Shown here: positions 42,514-52,118 of the stretch, piece by piece | How the letters are laid out: the number at the start of each line of letters is the position of its first letter | How positions within the stretch are numbered: position 1 is the first letter of the stretch | Notes under the pieces: generated by a model | Databases searched by the model: none | The model's input: the letters and a program-made list of their open reading frames with translations, nothing else | What the model was told of the DNA's origin: nothing | Translations under genes and position numbers: made by a program | NCBI RefSeq assembly: GCF_904849725.1 | Contig: NC_058522.1 | Location: 194,823,468 to 194,887,467 of the forward strand | Length of the DNA: 64,000 bases | Origin: Hordeum vulgare subsp. vulgare | Taxonomy: Eukaryota > Streptophyta > Magnoliopsida > Poales > Poaceae | Direction: 5' to 3'

Positions 42514-44350
42514 TTGAAGGGCTATGATATGATACTTGGAGTGGATTGGTTGAAAAAGTACAGCCCATTGCACATGGATTTCATTAAGATGGAAATGAAA
42601 GTGTCTGCTTTAGATGGCCAGATAATTACATTTGCGAATGAGACAATGCCCAAGATACAGCCTGAAGAAGCTAAGGACTGCACTGATAAGCTGACGGAGC
42701 AGGCAGTGTGTGGGTTTGTGCTGTTTACTGCTTGTGTTGTGGAGGTAGTGAGCACAGTTAGGGAGTTACCTGATGAGTTGCAAGCTTTATTGCAAAATTA
42801 CGAACAGCTGTTCCAGGAACCTACTGAGTTGCCTCCAAGTAGACCTTGTGACCACAGAATTCCTTTGGTAGAAGGGGCCAAAGTGGTGAACCAAAGGCCT
42901 TACAGAATGCCACATCATCAGAAGGAGATATTGGAGAAAATCATCAAGGAATTGCTGAAGTCTGGAGTGATCAGGCCTAGCACAAGTCCATTTTCTTCTC
43001 CTGTGCTACTGGTGAAAAAGAAGGATGGGTCCTGGAGGTTGTGCACTGACTACAGGAAGTTGAATGCTATAACAATCAAAAATAAATACCCAATTCCAAT
43101 CATTGAGGATTTGCTGGACCAATTGAAGGGGGCTAAATATTTTTCCAAAATTGATCTCAGGAATGGTTATCACCAGATCAGAATGGCAGAAGAAGATATA
43201 CATAAAACAGCTTTTGTTACTCATATGGGTTTATTTGAGTACTTAGTTATGTCCTTTGGGCTGACTAATGGCCCTCCTAGCTTCCAAGCTCTCATGAATT
43301 TTTTATTTGGAATGCTGAAGTTTGTGGTAACATTCTTTGATGACATACTGGTTTTCAGCACTTCTTTAGTACAACACAAGGACCGCCTTACTCAGGTGTT
43401 TGACATTCTGCAAAAGAACAAGTTGTATGCAAGATTGGAAAAGTGCTCTTTTGGCCAGACTGAGGTGGAGTATTTGGGACACATAATTAATCAGGAAGGA
43501 GTTGCTATTGATCCTTCCAAGATTAAAGCAATCTAGGATTGGCCTGCTCCTACTAACATTACTGAATTAAGGAGTTTTCTGGGTCTGAGTGGTTACTACA
43601 GAAGGTTCATTCAGGGATATGGATTAATATGCAGACCACTGTTTGATTGCCTGAAGAAAGATGCTTTCCAGTGGGGTACTGATCAAGACAAGGCATTTGC
43701 TGAGGTTAAAGAGAAGTTGACTCATTCTCCAGTATTAATATCGCCTGATTTTTCCAAGCCATTTATCCTAGAAGCTGATGCATGTGGATATGGTTTAGGA
43801 GTTGTTTTAATGCAGGAGGGCAGGCCCATTTCTTACTTAAGCAAGACTATTGGACCTAGGGCAGCTGCTATGTCCACCTATGATAAGGAAGCTATGGCAA
43901 TTATTGAGGCTGTCAAGAAATGGAAGCATTATTTCCTTGCTACTGCCCTGGTGATCAGAACAGGTCAAGAGAGCCTAAAATATATTCAAGAACAGAAACT
44001 TACTGAAGGGATTCAACATAAGTTGTTGCTCAAGTTACTGGGATACAATATCACCATTGAGTATAAGAAGGGCAAAGAGAACAAGGCAGCTGACGCTTTA
44101 TCCAGAGTTAAACATTTAGCTTCCATGTTGGTTGCTAGCAGTACTACTCCTACTTGGGTAGTAGAGGTGGTTAAGAGTTACAATCAAGATGAGAAGGTGA
44201 AAGAGTTGATTGCTCAGAGCTCTGTGGATAAGAACACCACTAATGCCTACTCCTACAAGAATGGTATCCTCGGATTCAAGAATAGGGTAGTAGTAGGGAG
44301 TACAACTGCTCTGAGACAAGAATTGTTGAAAACTTTCCATAGCTCAGAGT
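42514..44350 (+). pseudogene. Chromovirus reverse transcriptase and RNase H
   Basis: First piece (42514-43536): QRPYRMPHHQK, IRPSTSPFSSPVLLVKKKDG, YRKLNA, KIDLRNGYHQIRM and the catalytic FFDDILVF (about 43333). A TAG at 43534-43536 interrupts the same frame, which continues RSFLGLSGYYRRFI and RNase H (ILEADACGYGLGVVL, YDKEAMAII). Otherwise the frame is open to the integrase. Confidence 0.95.
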
Positions 44351-45350
44351 TGGGTGGTCACTCTGGAGAAAGAGTTACTTATCAGAGAGTGAAGCTAGTG
44401 TTCCACTGGCCAGGATTGATGCAGGATGTTACTGCATTTGTGAAGGCATGCCCTGTTTGCCAGATTAACAAAGCAGAGCATTGTCCTTATCCAGGCTTAT
44501 TAGAGCCCCTACCTGTGCCTGATTTTGCTTGGGCCCATGTTAGCATGGATTTTGTGGAGGGACTACCTCTGTCTGAAAACAAGGATCTCATTTTTGTGGT
44601 GGTTGACAGATTTACAAAGTATGCTCATTTCATAGCAATGAAGCACCCTATTTCTGTAGAATCTGTGGCAAGAGCCTTTTCTAAAACAGTGTTCAAGCTC
44701 CATGGCATGCCAGTGGTTATTGTTACTGATAGGGACAGGATATGACAGGATATTCACTAGCAACTTGTGGCAGCAACTGTTTAAGTCTCTGAAGATTAAA
44801 TTGCACATGAGCATCAGCTATCACCCACAATCTGATGGGCAAACTGAAAGAGTAAATCAGTGTCTAGAAAACTACTTGAGGTGTATGTGCTTTCAGCAAC
44901 CAAAGAAGTAGCATGGATGGTTGGCACTAGCTGAGTGGTGGTACAACACAAGTTACCATACTTCACTAGAAATGACACCCTTTCAGGCTCTGTATGGATT
45001 CCCTCCTCCAATGGTAGCTGAGTCTGCCTTACCTGACACTATATCTGTGGATTCTGAAAATTTGCTGCAAAACATAGAGCTAGCTCTTGAAGTAATCAAG
45101 CAGAACTTGATCAAGGCCCAAGCAAGAATGAAATGGTTTTCTGACAAGAAGAGGAAAGAAAGAGAGTTTGAGATTGGTGACATGGTTTATTTGAAACTAC
45201 AGCCTTATAGGCACACTTCTCTAAGCATCCATAGGCATTTGAAACTGCATTCCAAGTTTTATGGGCCATTAAAAATTCTGCAGAAAATTGGTTTCATGCT
45301 TACAAGCTACTTCTGCCTGAGGGTTGTAAACCGCACCCTACCTTCCATGT
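44300..45350 (+). pseudogene. Chromovirus integrase
   Basis: HHCC zinc domain (HSSELGGHSGE ... ACPVCQINK), core with SMDFVEGLP and TDRDR, then [20 protein letters not shown] with the catalytic Glu. A 10-bp tandem duplication of GACAGGATAT at about 44735-44755 shifts the frame just at the second catalytic region. TAG at 44909-44911 is a further stop. The GPY-type end (KFYGPLKIL) is present near 45260, followed by another frame break. Confidence 0.9.
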
Positions 45351-45624
45351 GAGTCAGTTGAAGAAACATGTGGGACCAACAGTGGTGCGGGTGCCTTCCA
45401 AGGATCTTCCCCTAGTAGGTCCTGATGGTGTGATCAAGATAGAGCCTGAAGCTATTTTGGAGAGGAAACTGGTTCCAAGGGTGCAAGGAGACATCAGTAT
45501 TCCTGTGGTCAGATGGCTGATTAAGTGGGTAAACATGCCCGTGGAGGAGGCCACTTGGGAAGATTCATCGTTTATCCAGAAGGTTTTTCCTGAATTTGCA
45601 GCTCGAGGTCAAGCTGCAGCTTAA
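45349..45624 (+). pseudogene. Chromovirus integrase C-terminus with chromodomain-like segment
   Basis: Reads SQLKKHVGP, then ILERKLVPR, WLIKWVNMPVEEATWED and FPEF before TAA (45622-45624). The IKW...EEATWE pattern is the chromodomain-type tail that targets chromovirus integration. It lies in another frame than the upstream integrase. Confidence 0.85.
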
Positions 45625-45625
45625 C

Positions 45626-45635
45626 AGAGGGGAAG
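45626..45635 (+). promoter_or_regulatory. Chromovirus polypurine tract
   Basis: AGAGGGGAAG directly before the 3' LTR. Confidence 0.85.
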
Positions 45636-46047
45636 TGTCAGGATCACCTCCCCTGTTCCTACGTGCCGGGTGTACCAGGGGAAGTCGATCTACCATCCAA
45701 CGGCTGGGAGGAGGAGATACCGGTTCGGTCCGTGAACAAGCTACACCGCTGATCGTGCATCAGACGGCTATGCTGAACTCCCGCGTCGCTGTTCACTTTC
45801 AGACAAGACGCACTAGCTTCCTTTCCTTTCATTTGCTGCTTTTAGTGAGCTGGCTTATAAATGCCTCTCATACCAGCCCTTAGAGGTATGTAAAATATGT
45901 ACGGATACAAACCCTAAGCCGCCTGTGGCGAGCTCTACCTACTTTCCCCAATTTACAAGCAATAGAAACCCTCCCCAAGCTAATCTAGTTCTCTGAATTC
46001 GGTTACCGATGAGTGTTTCCGCTTTCGTCAGTAGCTAGAGCCTGACA
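45636..46047 (+). repeat. 3' LTR of the chromovirus
   Basis: 412 bp, equal in length to the 5' LTR and differing at about 18 positions. Confidence 0.95.
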
Positions 46048-46052
46048 TTGTA

Positions 46053-46982
46053 CAAGTAGCTGAATGTTTCACAAACAAAGTTAAAAAATAGCAAAAAACA
46101 ACTTTTTATATCAAGACTGAGAGCGTGGTAGGCCAAATGCATTTCTAGACTGAAGATAAGTGGTGGATCCAGGAATTGAAGTTAGCTGGAGCAAATATTT
46201 ATGGTCCAAACAAATTAGTTACAAGTGCAAGTCCATTAACCAAAACTTGTGGCATTAAAATACTAAAAACATTGGAATGCACACGTGATCATATGCATGT
46301 GGTTTCTGCGACAGACAGATCGACAAGCCAATTCTAAACCATGGATGGTTATCGCCAAGCTAGTCATCAAATCAGTGAAATTTCAGTGCAAAAACTGCAA
46401 ATGTTCAATCACTATACTTAACTTATACACCTGCAAACTAAAAGTACTTGTCAGCTCAGAGATGAAATCTGCATCATCAAATTGGAAGTTTGAAACTAAT
46501 CAGTCTCCAATGTCCTTTAAGATAATTTGTACGCCACAACGAAAGTTGCAACTGGCGGACCAGAGCGTGTGGTGCTTGGATCCTAAAAGATCCATGACAA
46601 ATTCAAATTCTACATCATAATATCACATCAAAGGTTAGTGAATCTGGTTTCGCAAATAATACAGGCCTCTAGCAGAAGGAAGACACCAGTGCTGGTTGTT
46701 TTCCATCAAGCCGGGTTTTCTTTTAGGCTATTGAGATCTCGTTTCGTTACGTTATTTGCCCATGGTTTCCCCACAGTGACATAAAAAAAGTCTGATATTA
46801 CGATTTTTCATCATATATACAGGACTCTCCAAGACCCTTATTCTCAAGGGGTTCAGCAAAAATCCATCTGTAACCTCCGTTGGTCATAAACTCGTATGCC
46901 ACGCAAAATGGTCTAGATCTATGTCACAGACCAAATCAAGTCAAGGAAATAAGAAGTGAGAAATGGTATGTAAAAGGCGCAC
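46053..46982 (-). other. Intron sequence next to exon 1
   Basis: No transposon recognised. This is the first 0.9 kb of the BRIP-like intron on the minus strand, probably original intron sequence, starting with the donor at 46982. Confidence 0.6.
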
Positions 46983-47407
46983 CTGCTAACGGCGTCCTCG
47001 AGAGAATGGAAAGGCGTCTTGATATCCGGGTTGCAGACCCGCATGGCGTCCTGAAGCGCCATCTCCACCTCGGGGCTCCGGACCCTAGCCTGCGCCGATT
47101 GCTGCGGGGACGGCTGCCCCTGCGAGTGCGGCTGGGGTGGGGTCTGGAGCTGCGATGGCGCCGACGCTGGCTGCTGGAAGCGGTGCGGTCCGAGGGGGCG
47201 GAGGTGGGCATCGATGTTGGAGGGGAAGCGGGACATGGCCTGCTGCGACAGCTGCTGCGCCTGCGGATGGGGCTGGGCCTGGGCCTGAGCCTGAGCCTGC
47301 TGCATGAGAAAGAGCTGGCGCTGGAGCTGCTGGTGCTGGGCCGCCGCGGCTACGGCGGCCACCGAAGAGGTGGCGGAGGTCTGGGTGGCGTTCGCGGCGT
47401 CATCCAT
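46983..47407 (-). CDS. BRIP: BRIP-like GLTSCR1-domain protein, exon 1
   Basis: ATG at 47405-47407 in a good plant context (ATAGCCATGGAT). The exon encodes 141 codons plus two bases of Arg142. The N-terminus is Ala/Thr-rich, then comes a long Gln-rich region (QHQQLQRQLFLMQQ, repeated QAQ), a Pro/Gln stretch, and from about residue 110 the conserved block MALQDAMRVCNPDIKTPF, HSLEDAVSR that begins the GLTSCR1-type domain. The donor AGCAG|GTGCGC follows. The domain is completed only by exon 2, 32.5 kb away. In animals the family defines the GLTSCR1/BICRA subunits of ncBAF; in plants BRIP1/2 sit in BRM complexes. No other start fits better: the frame is GC-rich and open only from here. Confidence 0.9.
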
Positions 47408-47760
47408 GGCTATGGCGGAAGAACGGGAGTAGCACCAGGAGTGAGATTTGGGGGAAACGGTGTGTCTCTTGCTCGTTGGGCAACGAGAGAAAAGAGCTTG
47501 ACAGGCGACGAGTAAAGTCCGAAAAAAACCTTCCTTCGAATCAAACCCTTACCTTCTAATCACTGAAATTTGTACCCTATACTTATCAATCTCGTTCAAC
47601 GTCGACCTTGTATGTGTTTGACACTCAGGGAAAAAAATACGATCCCAACTAAATTCATCTGCTATTTTCAGTGACAATACTGATTCACACGTCATATTCA
47701 TCTCTCTCCTTCCGTTGTTCCTTCCTATCTTGCACAAAACCAGGTCGTCTTGCAAAGATA
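47408..47760 (-). promoter_or_regulatory. 5' UTR and proximal promoter region of the BRIP-like gene
   Basis: Unique-looking sequence upstream of the start codon. No unambiguous TATA box or transcription start could be fixed by eye. The ERF-like remnant on the plus strand lies about 400 bp away. Confidence 0.4.
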
Positions 47761-47819
47761 GTGATGGGCCGACAGCAAGGGGATAGAGGATCGGAGACGG
47801 ATCCACGTGCGTCCGCGAC

Positions 47820-47970
47820 GACGGTCAGAGATTCGGGATCTCGGCACGTACGTACTCGACGCCCGAGATGATCGCCGTCATGTACGACGTCGGTGCTATG
47901 ACGCTGCAGGGCGCCAAGGTCGTCGGTCCGCGCTCAACTTGCCCGAAGCGGCTCTCCATTGAGTTGATGG
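47820..47970 (+). pseudogene. AP2/ERF domain remnant
   Basis: Plus-strand text YSTPEMIAVMYDVGAMTLQG followed, one frame over, by ALNLPEAAL resembles the C-terminal half of an ERF-type AP2 domain (consensus TPEMAA.AYDVAA..L.G and LNFP). The start of the domain and the rest of the gene are absent, and the frame is broken. AP2/ERF proteins are transcription factors; this is at most a fossil. Similarity is short, so a chance match is possible. Confidence 0.35.
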
Positions 47971-49190
47971 ATCCTTGAGAGTCGCTAGCTTCCCACATGC
48001 AGCTGGCAGCTGCAGAAAACTACTAGCCATCGAATGCCATCTTCCTCGGTTCCTCTCCATGGAGATGTGCTCCGTCTGGCTCTGCACCATCACGCGCACT
48101 AGCAGCGAGGTAAAGATGCTTTCCAGGACGTCACTGGTCGGCAAGCACCTCGTTTGCCCCTTCACAACCACTCCTAGAGCTACACGTGGGACCAACATCA
48201 CGAAGCTGTCGTGACATTTCATTGTGTGCAGCGGTCTAACAAAAGCAGATGCAATTATGGGGGAGAGGAGAGAAAGAGGTTGAGACAGAAGATGAATATG
48301 ACATGTGGGTCCATCCAGTCAGTGTCATTAGAAGGGGATCTTGATGGAGATTGTCTTTTTCCTATTGTACCAAACTAGTATAGACTTGGTCAGGGTGAGT
48401 ATTGATTGGGATCAGTAAGTATAAGGTAAAAAATTCACGGATTAAGAGGTGAGGGTTTAATTTCAACCGGACATGTGAGTTTAGTTTTTATAAGACTTTA
48501 CTCATAGGTGACGATATCGAAGTTTTTCTTTTCTTTTATTTTCTTTTTCTTTTTTTAGATGAGAATGAGTAGTGAAGTAAGGCCAACTCCACGCGCCCTC
48601 ATCCCCTCTGTCCTGGTCCGTTTGGGGTTAAACAGACTAATAGCGCGGCCGCATCCTCACTTCATTCACCTCCAACGCCTCCACCTACCCTCCCCACCCC
48701 ATCCCGTCGCCGGTGCCGCCACTTTTTTCCGGTTGCATCCTCACTGCTCTCCTGCCGGACGTCCATACCAAACCATGTCTCGCCATGGCCGCCACCACGT
48801 CTCCGCTTTCGTAGGAGTTTTGGTCATCGTTTGGAGGAGTTTTAAGGTGAAAATGTTCAATCATGATACCGAAGTTTCAAGGTGCAAGTTTGACATATTT
48901 GCACAGAATTACCCATGTCAAAGAAAACGTTTTGTTCCCCTTCTTGTCGAAATAGAACGACACGGCTGTTTCCCCTTGAATCCCTCTCTTCGTCTCTTGT
49001 CCACAAGCTAGCTCACTTGGGCTGGTTCCACACGACCCATTAAGGCACTCAAACAGGTTATCGATCCTCCTAGCCCATGGTAGCGACGCGAGAAGCCGGC
49101 GATGCTACCAAACAAGAATTATAGGAATCGCTGCTCTTTGCAGTGCGGTGTTGGGCAAACGCACAAGAAGGGAAGGCGAGGGATTTTAAT
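47971..49190. other. Non-coding stretch upstream of the BRIP-like gene
   Basis: No gene recognised. A segment at 48570-48830 has a C-rich composition seen in some Triticeae repeats, but its ends could not be set. Confidence 0.4.
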
Positions 49191-50004
49191 AGGTTGTCCC
49201 ATTCGCGCTTCATTCATCCTGGTTTTTAAAACCTTCTAGAAGTTCCATCTAGTTTTTTCGGTTTTGAGAAACTTCTAGAAGGTTTGTGAACCGCTTTTTC
49301 TCTTTTTAGTTTTCTTTTTTGGTTATTGTTTTTTGTTCTTTTTCTTTTCTCTTTCTACTTTAAAAAACGTTTTGGATTTTTAAAAAATGTTCTCATTTTC
49401 AATTTTTTTACTTATAATACAAAAAACGTTTTTGCTTTCTAAAAGATATTCTAAATTTCAAGAAGTTGCGTTTTTCAAAAACATTTATCACTTCAAAAAA
49501 TGTTCGGGGTTTTCAAGAAATATTCAAATTTCTAAAATAATGTTTGGTATTTTAATATAATGTTTGGTATTTTCAAAAAATGTTCAGTATTTTTAAAATA
49601 TGTTCGCAATATCAAAAATTTATTCAATTTTTAAACTAAGATCATGTTCGAAAATTGTTCTTCAATTTTGAAAAATGTTCCTGATTATAAAAAATGTTAC
49701 AAATTTTAAAAAGAGAGTATTTTGTCAAACATTGTTTGATAATTTTAAAAATGTTTTGGATTTTCAAAAAATATTCTTGTTTAAAAAAAAAAGCTTGTCT
49801 ATCAAAAAATGTTCGTGTTTTCAAATTTTGTTCACGTTTATGAATTAGTTCAGGATTTCCCAAAATTGTTCTCATTAAAAAAAAAGTCTCAAGATTCAAA
49901 AAATCTTCATGCTTTAAAAAACTATTCGCGCTTCCAAATTTGTTCTGGCTTTTCAAAATTGCTCTCAAGATTCAAAAAACGTATGTGCTTTAAAATTTTG
50001 TTTG
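49191..50004. repeat. A/T-rich degenerate array of TTCAAAAAATGTTC-like motifs
   Basis: Repeated variants of AAAAAATGTTC and TTTTCAAAAA over about 800 bases, after a T-rich lead-in. The sequence at 56180-56360 is of the same kind but complementary in strand (A-rich, AAAAAATATTCATG). The long-LTR pair lies between them, so both may be halves of one DNA element interrupted by retrotransposons. Confidence 0.5.
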
Positions 50005-52118
50005 CGTTGTCACTGACCAGTGGTCCCCACTGGTCAAGTTTGACCTGGCCCAGCCCCTGTTGACCCACTGACGTCGGCATGATGTAATAAATAAAATTAT
50101 GGATTTAAAATAATTTCAAAATAAAAGCAAAACTTTCAAAAATTATAGAAAATAATATGTAGCTTCAATGAAAAAAAATATATATATGAAAAATGATCAG
50201 AAAAATTTGAGGAATCTCATTATGTCATTTTCATGCATGATAAAACAAGTTATGTCTGAGCATCGCGTCAAATCAATTAAAAGGATATTTGAAAAATACT
50301 TTGTTTGAAGTGATATTTGAATTTTGGTTCAAATCAGCTTCAACTTAAGAAATGGTAGCTACATTAGCCCATGCCACATTTCATTTTTATGTCATGCTCA
50401 TGCATCATAGTGTTGCATTTTTGTGAAGTAAATATTATTCTTTTTGTGTTTGCCGGTGTTGTTCCCTCTCGGTAGATGATGGTTCCGATGATGTGATCGT
50501 TGACATTGATGAAGACTCATTGCTATCTTCAGAACTATTAGGCAAGCAACCCCCCCCCCCCCCTGAACATTCCGATAAAATCCTACTCTCTCGCTCATGT
50601 TCTCTTTTACTGCAATAGGACAACAACGATACAATTGTTATTTATTATTGGTAGTTGAACCCATTCCTCCGCATGACCTGATTTTGCCACAGTAAATAGT
50701 TGAAACCACTTAGTATGAGTAGCAACTGCTTGAGCCTTGATGTGCTACTCATCCATGCTTGCTTATTGTGCCTGCTATGCTTAGAGTTGCGTCGGGTCTG
50801 ATCCATCTGGACGATGAATCGGAATGGTTGTGTTCATGCCCCACAGTGTGGGAGTAAAGGTGTGAACTTGATTTGGTAAAGGTACCGATGAGAGGTTGTG
50901 TAGGAGTACATGACGGGTTGTCTCATTGGGACTGTCCTTAAGAACTGAGTCATGTGTATGTTATCCAAGACAAGCTACTACCACACATTGGGATCCTTCA
51001 TTGACTCTCTCGACTTACTAATCACCAAGATCTCTGTCCAGGAGTTGCAGCTAGTTTCTGGTGTTTGTAGGACATGCTAGTAGTCTACCGAGTGGCACCC
51101 CGTACAGGTGGGCTTGGGGCAGACTAGGCATTGTGGCCCGGTGTACCAAGCGTAGTACCATCCGTCGAGGTGGGCTTGGGAACCCTGTCCACATCGTTTG
51201 GGACCGTAGAGGAAACTTCGGTCGGACTTCCTTGCAGGTTCAGTCTCAAATAGGCGATAAACCTGGACTAGAGTCTTGTGTGGTTAGTTAGGTCGTGGCC
51301 GACACCCACGTCAGTGCTTCCGCTTCAAGGTTGCCGAGATGCATGACGTGCATATGGTGATAAGTGGTGGGAGCGTGTGTGAAGAAGTACAAGCATGCAG
51401 GGTAATCTAATATATTCGAATAGCCGCGTCCGCGGATATGGACTACTTGGAAACTTATGTGGTCATAGACAACTTGAATAGATACTATAAAATATTGAAG
51501 ATAAGTGTGAGTGCTATGGATGGCCTTCTCGTAGGGAGACGAGAGTGGATCCATAGTGGTGTATTGATTGGTGAATATGTGGACTCGTGTGCGCTATCCC
51601 ACCTCAAAGAAAGTACTTGTACTCGTAGTATAGGTTAGCCAAGAGTCAAAGCTGGCTTGCTGCAATTAAAACCCACACCCCCTTCATTGATACTGATGCA
51701 TATGTAGATAGTTCTGACGTAAGTCTTGCTGAGTACCTTTGTACTCACGTTTGCTTAATTTATGTTTTTGTAGAAGAGACATTAGTCTCATTAAAGGTTT
51801 CTACGCGATGTGATCGATGTTGACCGAATAGCTTGGGAATCCCAGACAAAGGTCTGGCTCCTTTGGTAGGGTCGTTGTAGCTTTTCAGGCTCTTCTAGCC
51901 ACTTTTAGTAGATGTCTGTACCCAGACATGTTATGCTTCCGCTTGATGTTTTGTATGACTTGAGTGTCGGGTCACGAGACCCCTGTTTGTAATATCATAC
52001 TATGTTGACTCTTACGAGTCTTTAATAAAAGCTTAAGTCATAGAGTTATGTTGTGATGCCATGTCGTATCTACACATATCGTGCATATTGTGTGTATGTT
52101 ATGTAATGCATTATATGT
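50005..52118 (+). mobile_element. Long-LTR fragment, plus orientation (left arm of an inverted repeat)
   Basis: This is the inverted equivalent of 52589-54703. For example, the frame at 51061-51291 (plus) matches the frame at 53418-53648 (minus) with three residue changes in 76. It lacks about 1.4 kb of the 5' part and about 0.47 kb of the 3' part of the LTR seen complete in the opposite copy. Contains a C14 tract at 50550-50563. Confidence 0.85.

Larger units (their letters stand above)
40190..46047 (+). mobile_element. Gypsy chromovirus retrotransposon with short LTRs, inactivated
   Basis: Two 412-bp LTRs (40190-40601, 45636-46047), TGTCAGGATC start and GAGCCTGACA end. Flanks TCGTA (40185-40189) and TTGTA (46048-46052) agree at 4 of 5 bases. 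Domain order gag, protease, reverse transcriptase, RNase H, integrase, then a chromodomain-like end is that of chromoviruses; short LTRs suggest the Reina clade (inference). I count about 18 LTR differences (about 4.4 percent), so it is older than the Copia and the small LTR element. Confidence 0.95.
14440..46982 (-). other. Giant TE-filled intron of the BRIP-like gene (32,543 bp)
   Basis: The intron interrupts the GLTSCR1-type domain after a phase-2 Arg codon. On the minus strand the donor is AGCAG|GTGCGC (46983/46982) and the acceptor ATCAG|G (14440/14439). It contains two LINEs, a small gene-carrying LTR element, a solo LTR, Copia and chromovirus retrotransposons and several MITEs. Exon 1 reads into 21 intronic codons before a stop at 46919-46921, so intron retention would give a truncated protein lacking the coiled coil and acidic tail. 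That this intron is spliced in vivo is inference from exact codon joining and domain continuity. Confidence 0.85.

Noticed and set aside
46880..47515. Plus-strand open frame of 211 codons
   Set aside because: Antisense of BRIP exon 1; Leu/Gly/Arg-rich because it mirrors Gln/Ala/Pro codons.
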